Of a stretch of 64,000 nt of DNA, positions 1 through 11,233 are shown one piece after another. A program made the position numbers and the translations under genes. The DNA is from Epiperipatus broadwayi (taxonomy: Eukaryota; Onychophora; Udeonychophora; Euonychophora; Peripatidae). The DNA lies in contig JAQFVV010006208.1 of the NCBI GenBank assembly GCA_028023455.1, positions 7,116,963-7,180,962 on the forward strand, in the 5' to 3' direction. The notes under the pieces were generated by a model that saw only the letters and a list, made by a program, of their open reading frames with translations, ran no database searches and was not told the DNA's origin. Within the stretch, counting starts at the first letter, position 1, and the number at the start of each line of letters is the position of its first letter.

Positions 1-330
1 TGGTGAATAAGAGGACACTTGATTCTTGGAGCTTCACTTGTGCACACGGACTTATATTGGAGCAGATTGTCTCCCATGGGACAGTGACTTCAACTGCAGA
101 GAACTGGCCTCCGAATGTGGGAACAGCCAGCTAGGGCTCTTACAAGTTGTACTGATTTAAATTATTATTTATGTATGCCTTTGGACCTTATTATGCTAAA
201 TGATTGTATATATGTACGCAGTTAAAATGGTATTAAGGATTGTATGTTAAATTATCTAAAGATTAACTGTTAGTAGTGATGTGTACTCGTGGGATGTACA
301 CTCTTAGATTAGCCAGACATAGCAATTGGC
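1..330 (+). repeat. LTR-like end of a Ty3/Gypsy element (5' side)
   Basis: This stretch is repeated with good similarity, apart from a nested insertion, at about 7163-7692. Shared landmarks include AGAGGACACTTGATTCTTGG near the start, ATTATTTATGTATGCCTTTGG in the middle and TCTTAGATTAG near the end. Gag coding starts within about 15 bases of its end, so it sits where the 3' end of a 5' LTR should be. It may begin before the window. A primer-binding site was not recognised with confidence. Confidence 0.7.
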
Positions 331-343
331 ACAAAAATAACAG

Positions 344-1014
344 TTACATTTATGTGAATTTGATGTCAGTGAGGCAAGTAGTTGGCCCCTGTACATTCAA
401 CATGTAGAAAAATATTTATTGATTAAGAAAGTTAAAGATAATAAGTATAAGATTGCTTCATTATTATGCTTTGCTGGGAAAGGAGTTATTGAGATTGCCA
501 ATAGGCTCACTGAATCTTTAACACCTGAAGATTGCACATACGACCAGATTAAATAGCATTTGTCAAGTCAGTTTAATCCCCAACCCTCTAGGCATGTCGC
601 TAGACTGCAATTCAGAGTTCAGAACCAAGGTTGGGATGAAAGTATAAAAGATTATGATAATGCTCTTTGCAATCTAGCAAAAAATTGCATCTATGGATCT
701 TTCCTAGATGAAGCCCTGCTGGAACAATTCTTACTGATATTTGTAATGATAATTTATGGCAACTATTATTGGCCATTAGTGATTTAAATTATATAGAGGC
801 TATAAAACGTGGAATAACTTTTGAACTCATGCTTGAGCAATCTCAAAAATTCGCCAAGTTCAAGAGTAATAGCAAATCGCAAACAGACGTTTGTAAAACT
901 GTAAGTAAAGAATTATCTAAGAGTAATGAGAATAGTGCTAACCATAAAAACCCATTTATATGTTTTTGCTGTGGGAAAAAGGGCCACAAAGCTACCAATT
1001 GTTTTCATAAATGA
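344..1014 (+). pseudogene. Gypsy-type gag relic with CCHC zinc knuckle
   Basis: Gag packages retrotransposon RNA into cytoplasmic particles. The reading frame from 344 is gag-like (aromatic and Trp/Tyr pattern near W-PLYIQHVEKYL), has an in-frame TAG at 554-556, continues to about 760, then shifts frame and runs to 1014. The last part holds a perfect zinc knuckle C-x2-C-x4-H-x4-C (CFCCGKKGHKATNC), the nucleic-acid binding motif of gag nucleocapsids. One stop and one frameshift make it a non-functional copy. The protease relic follows in another frame. Confidence 0.8.
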
Positions 1015-1447
1015 GAATGCTGTAATAATTTTAAAAAAAGAAGGCACATGGAAAAAATGTGTAAAGAAAAACGTAACGATTTCAACAAGGAAAGTAAGAG
1101 TTATAAATGGTTCATATCAAGGCCAGGCAATTCAGCATACCAATATTAAAAAAATGTCCACCTTTAATGATAAAATTATGTTAAAACTAAAGCTGTGTGA
1201 TCAATCCACAACAATGGAGGTCGACAGTGGTAGCGGAGTATCATTGATATTCTGCGATTGGCATACTGTTACTTCAAAGTGTAGGAAAAGACCTATTCCC
1301 CAAAAATTAACAAAGGCATTAGATATAAATGATAATGCCATTAGAATAAAGAGCATAATTGAAGCGCCAATAAGTGAAAGTCAGGGCAAAATTAATATGC
1401 TATCACTATATGTAGTACATGCCCCTATCAACTCCGTATTAGGATAA
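1015..1447 (+). pseudogene. Retrotransposon aspartic protease relic
   Basis: Reading on from the zinc knuckle in a different frame (open 926-1447), the protein contains VDSGSGVSLI, the D-S/T-G catalytic motif of retroviral-type aspartic proteases, followed by a spacing like that of Gypsy proteases. This enzyme would cut the gag-pol polyprotein. The frame ends at 1445-1447 and no reverse transcriptase can be read after it, so the pol region is largely deleted. Confidence 0.7.
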
Positions 1448-2115
1448 GATTGGTTCAGCGAAATGGGAGTAAAATAACAATTACTAAAAAAATTAATAGC
1501 CCCAAGAGAACAAACTTTCCAAAGGAGTTAAGATGAATTTGGGTAAAATAGATTTACTCAGAGAACAGAAACCCTTCCATTAGCCAGTAATTAACAAAAT
1601 CACGTTAAAGAATATCCATGATGACCAGAAACAAAGAAATGAAGTACAAAGAGTAGTGAAATCAAGAGTAAAAAACAAAGTTGTAGCTCATTGGACAGCC
1701 AAAGACAATGGCAACCAATGGATTATGAAGCATATTAGAGAAGGCTGGCCAAAGCAACTTACCAGTTTCATTCACAAAGAACTATCGAAGTCCGGAAGCA
1801 ACTACCAGTATGCAAAGGTTGGATTATGAAAGGCGATTGGACACTGATTCCAATCAAGGATAGGCAGCATATAGTAAAGTGACTGCGTAATAGTCTGCAA
1901 GACATCGGCAAAGCAAAAGCTCCAATGCTTAGTCGTGTCTGCTGGCCAGCTGTTAGCATAGACATGAAAAGTAAAAATAATGATTGCGATTTTCAAACAA
2001 CTACATTTCCACCTAGTGAGTTGAAATATAATTCACAACAGCATGCTAAAATGAAGATAAAAAACCCACATATCTTAATAACTCGTAGTAAGTTCAGAGA
2101 TTAAAACCTCATCTC
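1448..2115 (+). pseudogene. Decayed pol segment with Gypsy integrase remnant
   Basis: Between about 1690 and 2010, pieces in shifting frames resemble the zinc-binding N-terminus of Gypsy integrases: IREGWPK, then KGDWTLIPIKDRQHIVK, then a W-P-A stretch and a QTTTFPPS-like linker. The usual RT and RNase H would need more than 1.5 kb between protease and integrase, but only about 240 bases are there, so an internal deletion is inferred. Several stops are present. The assignment is from pattern memory, not a search. Confidence 0.5.
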
Positions 2116-2118
2116 TGA

Positions 2119-2135
2119 ACTTGGGGGAATTAATG
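2119..2135 (+). other. Candidate polypurine tract / start of 3' LTR
   Basis: After the last pol-like codons comes TTGGGGGAATTAATGATATG. A G-rich purine run followed by TG is what precedes the 3' LTR in Gypsy elements. If real, the 3' LTR starts near 2131, not at the visible LTR-like copy near 7163. Confidence 0.35.
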
Positions 2136-2149
2136 ATATGTATGTGTAT

Positions 2150-5100
2150 ACTTAAATGCATATATATATATTCTAACCTCCCCCCGCGCGTTCTCACCCC
2201 AAAATATACTGTTTATTACAAATATTACGGGTTCTAGCTCAGTTAACAAATAAATAAATGAAATATTCAGCATTAATTAAAATGATTACTAGCTCTAATT
2301 TTAAAATACAAATTCGATTCAATTTTAAAATGAATTAACAAATATTTACTATTTTCATGAGACATGGAGTGACAATACGGGGAACGAGATAGACTACATT
2401 GAGACATTATCCACACGATACTACCTCAATGGCATAAGAACACTATTCCCCCTTTTTACTATACCAAATAACCAACTCATAGTATTCTTACGACTTTCTG
2501 AGCTCTATTCACTACGATTAAAATAATAATCATATCTTAATCTTCTTTATAACAAGAATCTAGCTCAATTAAATAAAATGAAGTAAAATAAAATAAAATC
2601 TCAGGTTCATAAATTGTATTCTAACTGATTTAAAATTATGGTAGTAAAATATGAAAAGGGAATTTTATGTCATAATCTATTACACAGCAACTAATAATAA
2701 TAAAATAATAATAACAATAATAATATAATATAATCTTATTTCTTCCTAAATGAAATAAATAAATATGTACGTGGTAGTATTTTAATAATCTGACAACAGA
2801 ATACGTGTGGCAACATTAGCATATAATTTAATGTAATATTATGGCAACCGACTTATGACCAATAAATAATATAAAATTATGATCTTTTAATTTTAACATA
2901 CCAATAAATTCTCAAAATTATTATAACACTTTTATGTTTACCTTTTGTGCAAAATTTATATGTCTGTTTTTGATTTCATGCATCCATGTGGAGAAATAAC
3001 AACTCGGACACAAAACTTTAAAACAAATTTAAAACAAAGTTTATTAACAACATAAATAAATTAACAATATTTTTACATTATATACATTGGATATCCCTTA
3101 CTTTCATCTCTCAACTTAATTTATTAGTTTATAAAATGAAATCAAAATATTATTTACTTTTCCTAGTTAAATCTTATTTTTTTAACACTTAAGAAAATAC
3201 AGTATTATTACTTGATTTATTATTATGGTTAGCTTATTTCAAAAATGCATTTCTTAGATGATTATCACAAACACTTTTCATCCCTAATATTATTAAAATT
3301 ATATTTTTTTTTTTTACAAAATTTACATTCGTAGTAAAATTCTACAAAATAACAAATTTTAGTTTTATATGGGTTGTATGGAGTCTTACAAAGTCAAAAC
3401 ATTGTACTACATTCGGTATTAGGTTTTTATTGTTCATTATCCGATGTTTATTAATCCTAATATTCTCATTCAAGCCTTACTTCGGATGATATAATTACAA
3501 CTATTAATATACCATGCACAAGTATATGTTTATTATACATTATTGAACTATTTTCTTAATAAATATGCAATACTTATTTTCTAAATATTATTAAAAAAAA
3601 ATTCATTCAAATTTTATTATCACTTTTAAAATACTTGGTTTAGATTTCTTTTCAAAATCTTATATTCATTTCTGAATTAATTTTACAATGTATTATATGA
3701 TTCTTTCTCTCTTTATGATATTTTGGACTTTCAATTTTAAAGTTACACAATTCTATACATTCCAGAAAATAAACTATTCTTACATAAACGATAACATATC
3801 TTCAGTTCTATTTTATTCATTATTTCTTTGAAAATATCTTTCTGACCGATGCAGATTCACGAAATAAGGATAGCGAAGATAGATGCATAGGATCAAAATA
3901 CAACTAGAATATTACTCGTCATATATCTTGACAATCATGGCACAGTGAATTAAAAGACACTATAGAGGAGTGACCTTTACCTGTCTACCAACCTCTATCA
4001 TAGGAACAATGTTAAAGCTATTTCTTCAGCTTTATTATAACATCAAAAGTTTAAAGATATGCAAAAACACTGTCCAAACTATATGTGTTCAGTCATAGGG
4101 CTTAGTTAACTATACTGAAATCACACAAAACTAAATATGATCCAAATCCTTTATTTTTCCTATTTCTTAAAAAAAAACATCATCTTGGTTTTCCTCTCCA
4201 CTAGTACTTCCAAGTCACTATCCGATCTTATTTCTCAAGATTTTTTTCTATACTGTACATCAACAAATACATATCTGCATTACTAACAATAATAAAATTC
4301 ATTTATTTTAAAACTATTCCACTGTTCTATAAGAAAATCTTTTTACTACTTTCCTCCATATATTTAATCATATACAAACTATTTGAATATCTGAATACTT
4401 TATCACATGAAAGTTCAAAAGAATCACACAATTGTTCTGTTAAATTATATTATTAATATACTTTAAATAAATTATTGCATGCATATTCCGAATTACTCCT
4501 ATCTCATAATATGTTAAAAATGTTGTATAAAGTGTGTACATATAATTTAAACTTTCACACTCCATTCTTAGTCAATAGATGATCTAAAAAAAATACATTA
4601 TGCATTATAAACAACTATTAAAATTACCAAACGACCTTTATCTTCTCGATCGCGTTCCGTAGGCTTCACCATCCATTTGATCCTTGTAGATATAAGATTC
4701 ACATCCATACACTTTATTTTTAAACAATATTTTTATAATTTTATCAAGTTATTATATTTAAATTTTAATATTACTAAATTTATGTTTATATGTTTTCCCT
4801 AATCTCACTTAACATTTTATATTCTAAAATAAATTAGTAAAAAATATTTAAACTATATTTACTGTACTTCTTTATCAAACTTTCTTGAAAACCATTCATA
4901 TTAAAGCTAAAAAAAATGTTTATTATTTCTTCTTCAGACACTTAATGTTCTTCTCCCTGCTTGTTCAATTTTAAGGCAAAACAAATATACTTCGTTCAAT
5001 AAATATTCCTGAATGATAATCCTTGGTTTTTATAATATTTAATACAATTACTAATTATAATATTAGTTAATCCCGTAACGAAAACTTCTAAAGATTCTCT

Positions 5101-7160
5101 TCTAATATTTCTTGCTAATATTTTCTCCCGCGTGACTTTTACGATGCATCTTCTCAGTACTTGGATTTAAATATTCAATAAAACTTTTCTGTTTCCATGG
5201 ATTCATTTCATTAAGTATATTAGATTTATATTTTCTAAATCAAGCATTTCTCCAATGAACACTTTATAATATTTTTTTAATTCTTCTTAGAGAAAGTTTT
5301 TCTTCTTTTCTTTTTTCAAAAAATAATGACTCTTTCCTATCATTATTCGGTAATTTTTCCTTTCTTTTAAAGTTCTGGTAACCATATACTTTGTAATGTT
5401 TCCTTTAAAAAGACAAACATTCTTTCTCTGTTATAACTTTTATATAATTTTTCTTTATGATATACGTATCTTAATTTTTTCATAGAGAAGAATAAAATAA
5501 CTTCAGAGTAGCCTTATAAATTTGTGCGTCATAATTTTTCCTGACAGCAAATAACTTCTCTTTTAAGTTTTCCGTATAGCGTCCAAATTATATTCCTCTG
5601 AGTTACAATAATAAGTTTCTGGTTGAGCATAAATAAAGCTGTATCAAGGCACTTTACAAATATTTTTCCTTTCATCATAATTTCTATATACTGTTTTCTG
5701 TAGTATTTCCATTTTTTACTGCAAGGTTTTGGCTAAACTTGAATAAAATATCCTGGTAAGAAAACTTTTAAAAATTAGCCCTCCATGTAAAGGTAGTTCA
5801 AAATATTATATTTAAAAAAAAACTTTTAAAATAAATATAAAATTTTAAAATTATATCACTTTTCTAGCTTACGATCTTATACAGCCAAAAAATATGTTAC
5901 TCCCTCCTTCACTTACACATTACTTTCTCCCGCTCCGTCTAATTCTTATTTTCCGTCTGCTAAATTACCTCCGTTGATTGGTTAATGACTTTTTTAGCGT
6001 GAACAAATTTATACATTTTAGTTTTATAATAGATTAAACCTTTTAAAATAAAGAATTTATGACGTAATGATTTAAAATATTACTTAGAATAGTATTTTTA
6101 AACTCAATTATAGTTTTATCAAAATCATTTAAACTTTAAAACAATTATTAAAATATCATTCAATATTTCAACTTTTACTTTAACGATAGATAGCAACTAT
6201 ATTTAGTTTTATAATTCACAAACTTTATTATTATATTCTAACAAGCGTGTGTGTGAAGGTATATAATATACAGTCACATGATTACTAACTTTATCAGATG
6301 ATTTTTTAATTTACGTCTCGGTCTAAATTACCAAAACTGATATATTTTATAAAAATTTGGAAAATAATTTAAAAATGTAGAACTAAATATAATTCTCACC
6401 ATCATAAAGTTTATCTCAAAATATACTCTATTAATTTTGACTATTAAATATGATTATAACACTACATATAGCATTTATTTAATTTATTAGTTTTAAAATA
6501 TCATACTCGAATTAATAATATATTTTTAACTATTTATAGCTGTATTATTTTATATGGCCAGCTTTTACAACCATAAGCAAGAATATAATTAAGCTTTATT
6601 TAATTTTTTCTTTTAAAATAATCCATTACACTTTTATATACCAGGTATTTTCAGCCTTAAATTGTACTATAAAATCTAATCGATCATACAATTATCAATA
6701 TATTACACAAACGTATCTTAAAATTTTAAATTTTTTAGCAAGTGACCATTCTACCTTATTATGACCTATAGATAAGGGCACAATATATATATATATGTAT
6801 AAACTTATAGAGAGAAAAGTAATAAGTTTAATAAATTAAAGAATTTTAAAAGACTTATTCTTTTAAAATTAGTAAGTAAAAGATTTATAACTTTAAGATT
6901 AGCAAAAGATAATTTTCTAAAATGAATAATAGTCTAATTAATGAGAGTTGAACACATCGTTAATGAAATAAAACAAAAGAATTCGAGTTACATTTTCTTT
7001 ATAAGATAAACGACAAACTATAAAAATAACTCATTAATTAAAACAGAAAGTTAACGATGTAAATTCTTGAATGGAGATTAAAATGAAATCACCTGAGCCG
7101 ATGGATAGAGTACTAGCCAATCAGCTGCAGGGATTAAAACAATGAATGCCTCAGTACTAA
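2150..7160. other. 5 kb AT-rich non-coding stretch
   Basis: No coding region, RNA gene or clear repeat copy was recognised. It is very AT-rich, with short (TA)n runs near 2160 and 6785 and many poly-A/T tracts. It lies between the pol relic and the downstream LTR-like copy, so it is either the body of an unusually long LTR, an old insertion, or decayed internal sequence. Confidence 0.4.
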
Positions 7161-7162
7161 CT

Positions 7163-7692
7163 TGATGAACAAGAGGACACTTGATTCTTGGAGTTTCACC
7201 TGTGCACATGGACATATATATTGGAACAGATCGTCTCCCATGTCACAGTGACTTCAAGTGCGGAGAGCTGACCTCTGAGTGTGAGATCAGTCAGCTAGGA
7301 CTCTTACAGGTCGTAATGATCTACATTATTATTTATGTATGCCTTTGGATCTTATAGTGTTAAATGATTGTATATATGTAAGCAGTTACAATGCTATAAA
7401 GGATTGAAACAGGCAAAACTCTCCATACAGTATTGCCACTCAGTGCAAGCCAGAATAATCAATGGAAGGCTTGTGCATAAAATCTCCATCTAGTGCCTAC
7501 TCATCCAATATCCCCAGACTGAATGGCAATACTGTATGGAGATTTTTCTGCCTGTTTTAATAACATAAGAAATGGTGATCATGTGATGTTTATTGACTAT
7601 TAAGGATTGTATGTTAAATTATCTAAAGATTAACTGTTAGTAGTGATTTATTAGTAGTGAGTGCACTCTTAGATTAGCGAGACATAACAATT
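7163..7692 (+). repeat. LTR-like copy (3' side), interrupted by a foldback element
   Basis: This is a diverged second copy of bases 1-330, starting near AACAAGAGGACACTTGATTC and ending near GACATAACAATTT. The similarity is broken at 7407-7596 by a family A foldback element. The undisturbed target site is visible in the first copy (near 231-244), which proves the insertion. Confidence 0.75.
7407..7596. mobile_element. Family A foldback element, copy 1
   Basis: It begins AAACAGGCAAAACTCTCC and ends with the family's other terminus (GGTGATCATGTGATGTTTA). Flanking repeats 7394-7406 and 7597-7609 (CTATAAAGGATTG and CTATTAAGGATTG) match in 12 of 13 bases. The hammerhead section is absent, so this is an internally shortened copy. 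Confidence 0.8.
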
Positions 7693-7707
7693 TGTTTTTT
7701 ATTTTTA

Positions 7708-8104
7708 TAGAATACTTAATATAATAATCAATCTAAATAAAATGGAAACAAACAAACAATTATATTTACAATTATTTAATTATCAACTCAGCTTTTATCT
7801 CTTATTAAGACCTTATATAGGTATATAAAAATATATGTATAGGTATTTATATAGTTTTAAATATTTTTTTTATGTATATGTATTTTATTTTATGTCATTT
7901 ATTTATATGTTTATACTTATAATATTAATTGTATTGCTGAAGGCAGAATAATGTCCAATAGGTGGAGTAAATGTAATTGATAGGTCATGTGATGTATAAA
8001 ACTTTATATCTTGAAAAAATGTAAACAAGAGATGAAAGCCAGGTTTATAATTAAATAATTGTAAATATAATTAGTTGTTTGTTTCAAATTTATTTTGATT
8101 GATT
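7708..8104. repeat. Family C foldback element, copy 1
   Basis: Long inverted arms of about 90 bases (about 7715-7810 and 8020-8104) share AATTATATTTACAATTATTT in opposite orientations. The centre holds GATAGGTCATGTGATGT and TGTCCAATAGGTGGAGTAAA, both also found in the copy at 39215-39700. No open reading frame. No convincing hammerhead core. Confidence 0.7.
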
Positions 8105-8660
8105 AAGGCTGTAACCTCAAGAATATGCGTGTAAAAATGCGATATTAGGGACCTCTACAGGTCTTAACCACAAGCTTACGCTTTGGAAGAAAAGATGGGA
8201 ACCCTTCTTTACTTCAACCTACTTTCTATTTAAATAGGTGAAGCTGAAGCCGTTAGATCTGAGAGCGTGAAGCTATTCAATACTTCACTGATTAAGTCCA
8301 CATTTCTTATTACACATTAATACTCGCGAAATCTTTCGATTTACAACGAGTCAATGGAAAGATCTTATAGTTAGAAATCTATTACGATAATTTAAAGTTG
8401 TAATTATAAATTTATATAAAGGCACATTGATTATGTAAGTAATATTTACTAAGGCTGTAACTTCAAGAATATGCGTAAAAATGTGATATTAGGGACCTCT
8501 ACAGGTCTTAACCACAAGCTTACGATTTGGAAGAAAAGAGGGGACCCCTTCTTTACTTCAACCTACTTTCTATTTAAATAGGTGAAATATCACATTTTTA
8601 CACTCATATTCTTAAGGTTACAGCCTTAGTAAATATTACTTACATAATCAATGTGCGTTT
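8105..8660. repeat. Family F element: tandem partial dimer plus inverted arm
   Basis: AAGGCTGTAAC and the following bases start at 8105 and again at 8451, a 346-base head-to-tail period. After about 8590 the sequence turns back as an inverted copy, ending in GTAAATATTACTTACATAATC. A related element with a 342-base period lies at 56740-57480. No gene is seen. Confidence 0.65.
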
Positions 8661-9170
8661 AAATAAATTTATAATTAGATTGATTATTAAATTATATATA
8701 TATATATAACAACATTGTGGACAAATAATTTTTTACGCTGGATATTTGACCATTGTATATATTATAGAATACTGTTTACTCTTAACAATATCTTCTAGTT
8801 TATATATAAATTTTTTAATATTCATTCCTGTTCCAGTATGTAGTTCTCTTCCTTGAAATATACAACAAAATAATATAACTTACCTCAATCGTGCAAATAC
8901 TCTTCTTCCCGTTTATAATTATCTTTCAATATTTTTTTTTCACTATTCCAATTGCATATGTTATTCTCTAGCTTTGCTAAATCCAAAATCAGATAATTTA
9001 TTTAAAAGGTGTCTATTTAGCATTCTCAAATCGTTAACAGCATTTAAAATTAAATGTCGCAAAATTTTCACTTTTTTGCATTGCATTCTTTATCTATCAA
9101 ATTACGATATAATTTTCAAATAAAAATTATTTAAAACTTTCCGTTACACTCATGGTGGCCTTTGAGCATT
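8661..9170. other. AT-rich spacer with one shared repeat module
   Basis: Near 8706-8768 it carries an inverted copy of a module (ACAATGGTCAAATATCC) that appears twice in direct order at about 39217-39262 and 39485-39530. The rest is AT-rich without recognised content. Confidence 0.5.
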
Positions 9171-9174
9171 CAAT

Positions 9175-9450
9175 CATCAGATTTTCATTTGGATGGATGG
9201 AGTGGATTAAAGCCTGTCCATTAAAGTATGAAGATTGACTATCTTAATATATATCTGAGCACTTATTGCACATATGTGCAGAGATGATAATATGGACCAA
9301 CTGATGATTGCTGGTTTAGCATGAAATACATATATTGGTGATTATTTATCTTTTTGATATATATGTGTTCAAGTGTATTGTATTGGTGGTATGAGATAGA
9401 GTGGAGAGTGGTGGGTCATGTGAAAGCCTGTGCTCATATATCCTATACCT
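9175..9450 (+). mobile_element. Family D element, copy 1 (hammerhead-bearing)
   Basis: A single unit runs from GGATGGATGGAGTGGATT to AAGCCTGTGCTCATATATCC. Copies occur at 16262, 25204, 34014, 50335-52225 and 53905. It contains a hammerhead-like fold (separate entry). No protein is encoded. Confidence 0.75.
9286..9350 (+). ncRNA. Type I hammerhead-like ribozyme, family D copy 1
   Basis: CTGATGA is at 9301-9307. Stem-loop II is TTGCTGGTTTAGCAT (four pairs plus a U-U at the base). GAAA is at 9323-9326. Stem III is A-U, U-A, A-U between 9326-9328 and 9331-9333, and the predicted cleavage follows A9334. Stem I pairs TTGGT (9335-9339) with ACCAA (9296-9300), then an internal loop, then TTATC with GATAA. 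Hand-folded; all core bases are present. Confidence 0.65.
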
Positions 9451-9453
9451 AAA

Positions 9454-9872
9454 CAACAAATTGTTTTTATTTAGCTGTTAATAGTTTTATTAAAGTATTC
9501 TAACTGCTAGATGTGATAATATATTGGACTATTTCCAGTCATATTTCCTGAGTATAGAGAAAATTTTAGACTATTTACATTTTTCAAATACAAACAAGTT
9601 CTTAGTAATAACGCACAAATTGGTAATCTGTATTGTTTGCATTTGAAAAGTTTAAAATTTTCTATACATTCAACATTTAATGATAGGTGGTGGAAATAGT
9701 TTCAACATATTATCACATCTAATATACCATCACCACAAACCTTCAGATAAATATTCAAACTACTGTATATAATTTTTTGCCATTTCTTCTATAATGGCCA
9801 ATATATATGAAATAACATAAAACTATATACAGTAGTTGAAATGATTTAATAAAACTATTAATTTGTTGTTTA
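9454..9872. repeat. Nested foldbacks (family G)
   Basis: Three nested inverted repeats are visible: AACAACAAATT with AATTTGTTGTT at the outside, TAGATGTGATAATAT with ATATTATCACATCTA inside, and ACTGTATATA with TATATACAGT on the right. No coding. Confidence 0.6.
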
Positions 9873-9939
9873 CTATTTTTATATATTCTTTATCTAATGG
9901 AGAAACAAAATCTTTTACCACTCTTTTAAATCATAAATT

Positions 9940-10582
9940 GAAACAGGCAAAACTCTCCATACAGTAGTGCCACTTAGTGCAAGCCAGAGTAATCAATGGA
10001 TGCCAGAAGGCTTGTGCATAAAATCCCTATGTAGTGCTTACTCATTCAATATCCCCAGACTAGTTTCTGGCTTTTGGCCTTCATTAGTGAGGAGACTTGA
10101 ATCTGAGAGCACTGCACCTAGATCTTCGGACCTAATGCAACCCTCCAGCAGCCACCTTTTAACTCTACTTAACTACAAAACTATGAGACACCAAAATGTA
10201 TGGGTACTGATCTGAGTTCAGACCTATATGACTATATAAGCTAATGAGCTTAGATTGAAAATATTGTGTTTTCAAATTTTATTCTCATAGTTTTGTAGTT
10301 AAGTAGAGATAAAAGTGGCTGCTGGAGGGTTACATTAGATCCTAAGATCTAGGTGCAGTGTTCTCAGATCCAAGGCTCCTCACTGATGAAGGCCACAATC
10401 TAGAAACTAGTCTGGGGATATTGTATGAGTAGGCACTAGCTACGAATTTTATGCACAAGTCTTTTGGCATCCATTGATTATTCTGGCTTGCATTGAGTGG
10501 CACTACTTTATGGAGAGTTTTGCCTGTTTTAATAACAGTTATGAACCAGCATAAGAAATAGTGATCATGTGATGTTTAGTGG
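9940..10582. mobile_element. Family A foldback element, copy 2 (longest, both arms)
   Basis: It is a near palindrome: the left arm (AAACAGGCAAAACTCTCC, ATCCCCAGACTAGTTTCTGG) is repeated inverted in the right arm. The right arm extends past the left by the asymmetric tail ending GTGATGTTTAGTGG. Flanking repeats 9925-9939 and 10583-10597 are identical over 15 bases (TTTAAATCATAAATT). Each arm carries a hammerhead-like core on opposite strands; the right one is better preserved. The open frame at 9967-10215 is a by-product. Confidence 0.85.
10368..10426 (+). ncRNA. Type I hammerhead-like ribozyme, family A copy 2
   Basis: CTGATGA is at 10383-10389, GAAA at 10403-10406, stem III is the palindrome ACTAGT (10406-10411), and the cleavage triplet is GTC (C10412). 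Stem I pairs TGGGGA (10413-10418) with TCCTCA (10377-10382), and a second helix near TTGTAT pairs with ATCCAA, with one change from the family form TTGGAT. Stem II is weak in this copy; other copies give AAGC-CACAA-GCTA. Confidence 0.6.
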
Positions 10583-10859
10583 TTTAAATCATAAATTACA
10601 ACATTGATTTTTTTTTTTTTTTTTTAAAAAGCATTTTCCTCATAATCTGTAGATATTAAATTCATTAATCATTCATTAGCTTTGCTAAACTTCATTATAT
10701 TTTTTGATTTAATCTTTTTTTACTCTTCATTACTATATGGCCTACTTTATTATTTATAATATTTTCTTTTCTAATTACCCATATAAAAAAGATTTGCGTA
10801 ATATCACTTATATATATTATATTTAACATTATCATGGTTATATGATGTAAATAAAGTCT

Positions 10860-10960
10860 TTTTAAACTGTGCATTATTTTGTTTGTTGTTAAATTCTAGA
10901 CATTTCGGCTAAATATCATTCATCATTGTCAAGGTTAAGGTCTTAATGAAGAATTGTTAG
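10860..10960 (-). repeat. Penelope-terminus-like / hammerhead-like relic
   Basis: On the minus strand it reads TTGACAATGATGAATG, then TTTAGCCGAAATGTCTAGA. The order (GATGA, hairpin, GAAA) recalls the ribozyme-bearing ends of Penelope-like elements, but C3 is lost and stem I was not found. Confidence 0.3.
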
Positions 10961-11233
10961 ATTTTAAATAGTAACACTCAATCAGAATTGAAATGCTGGG
11001 AATTTAGTAAATGAAATGATACATGGTTTAACATGAAAAAGATTTATATACACATCTATGTATTACTTTTTCAATACTTTATTCTTTGCTAACAAAATAC
11101 CATTTCTTTTTTCAATTACTCTTTTACTTTATGAATTTTCTCTCTATCTCACAAATTTTTTTTGTCTAACCACATCTGCCTAAACTTTATCAATTTTATA
11201 CTTTAATACTATGTTTAACCTTATGAACTTACT

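Noticed and set aside
9967-10215. 82-codon open frame
   Set aside because: It lies entirely inside family A copy 2 and its frame is broken in every other copy; a chance frame.
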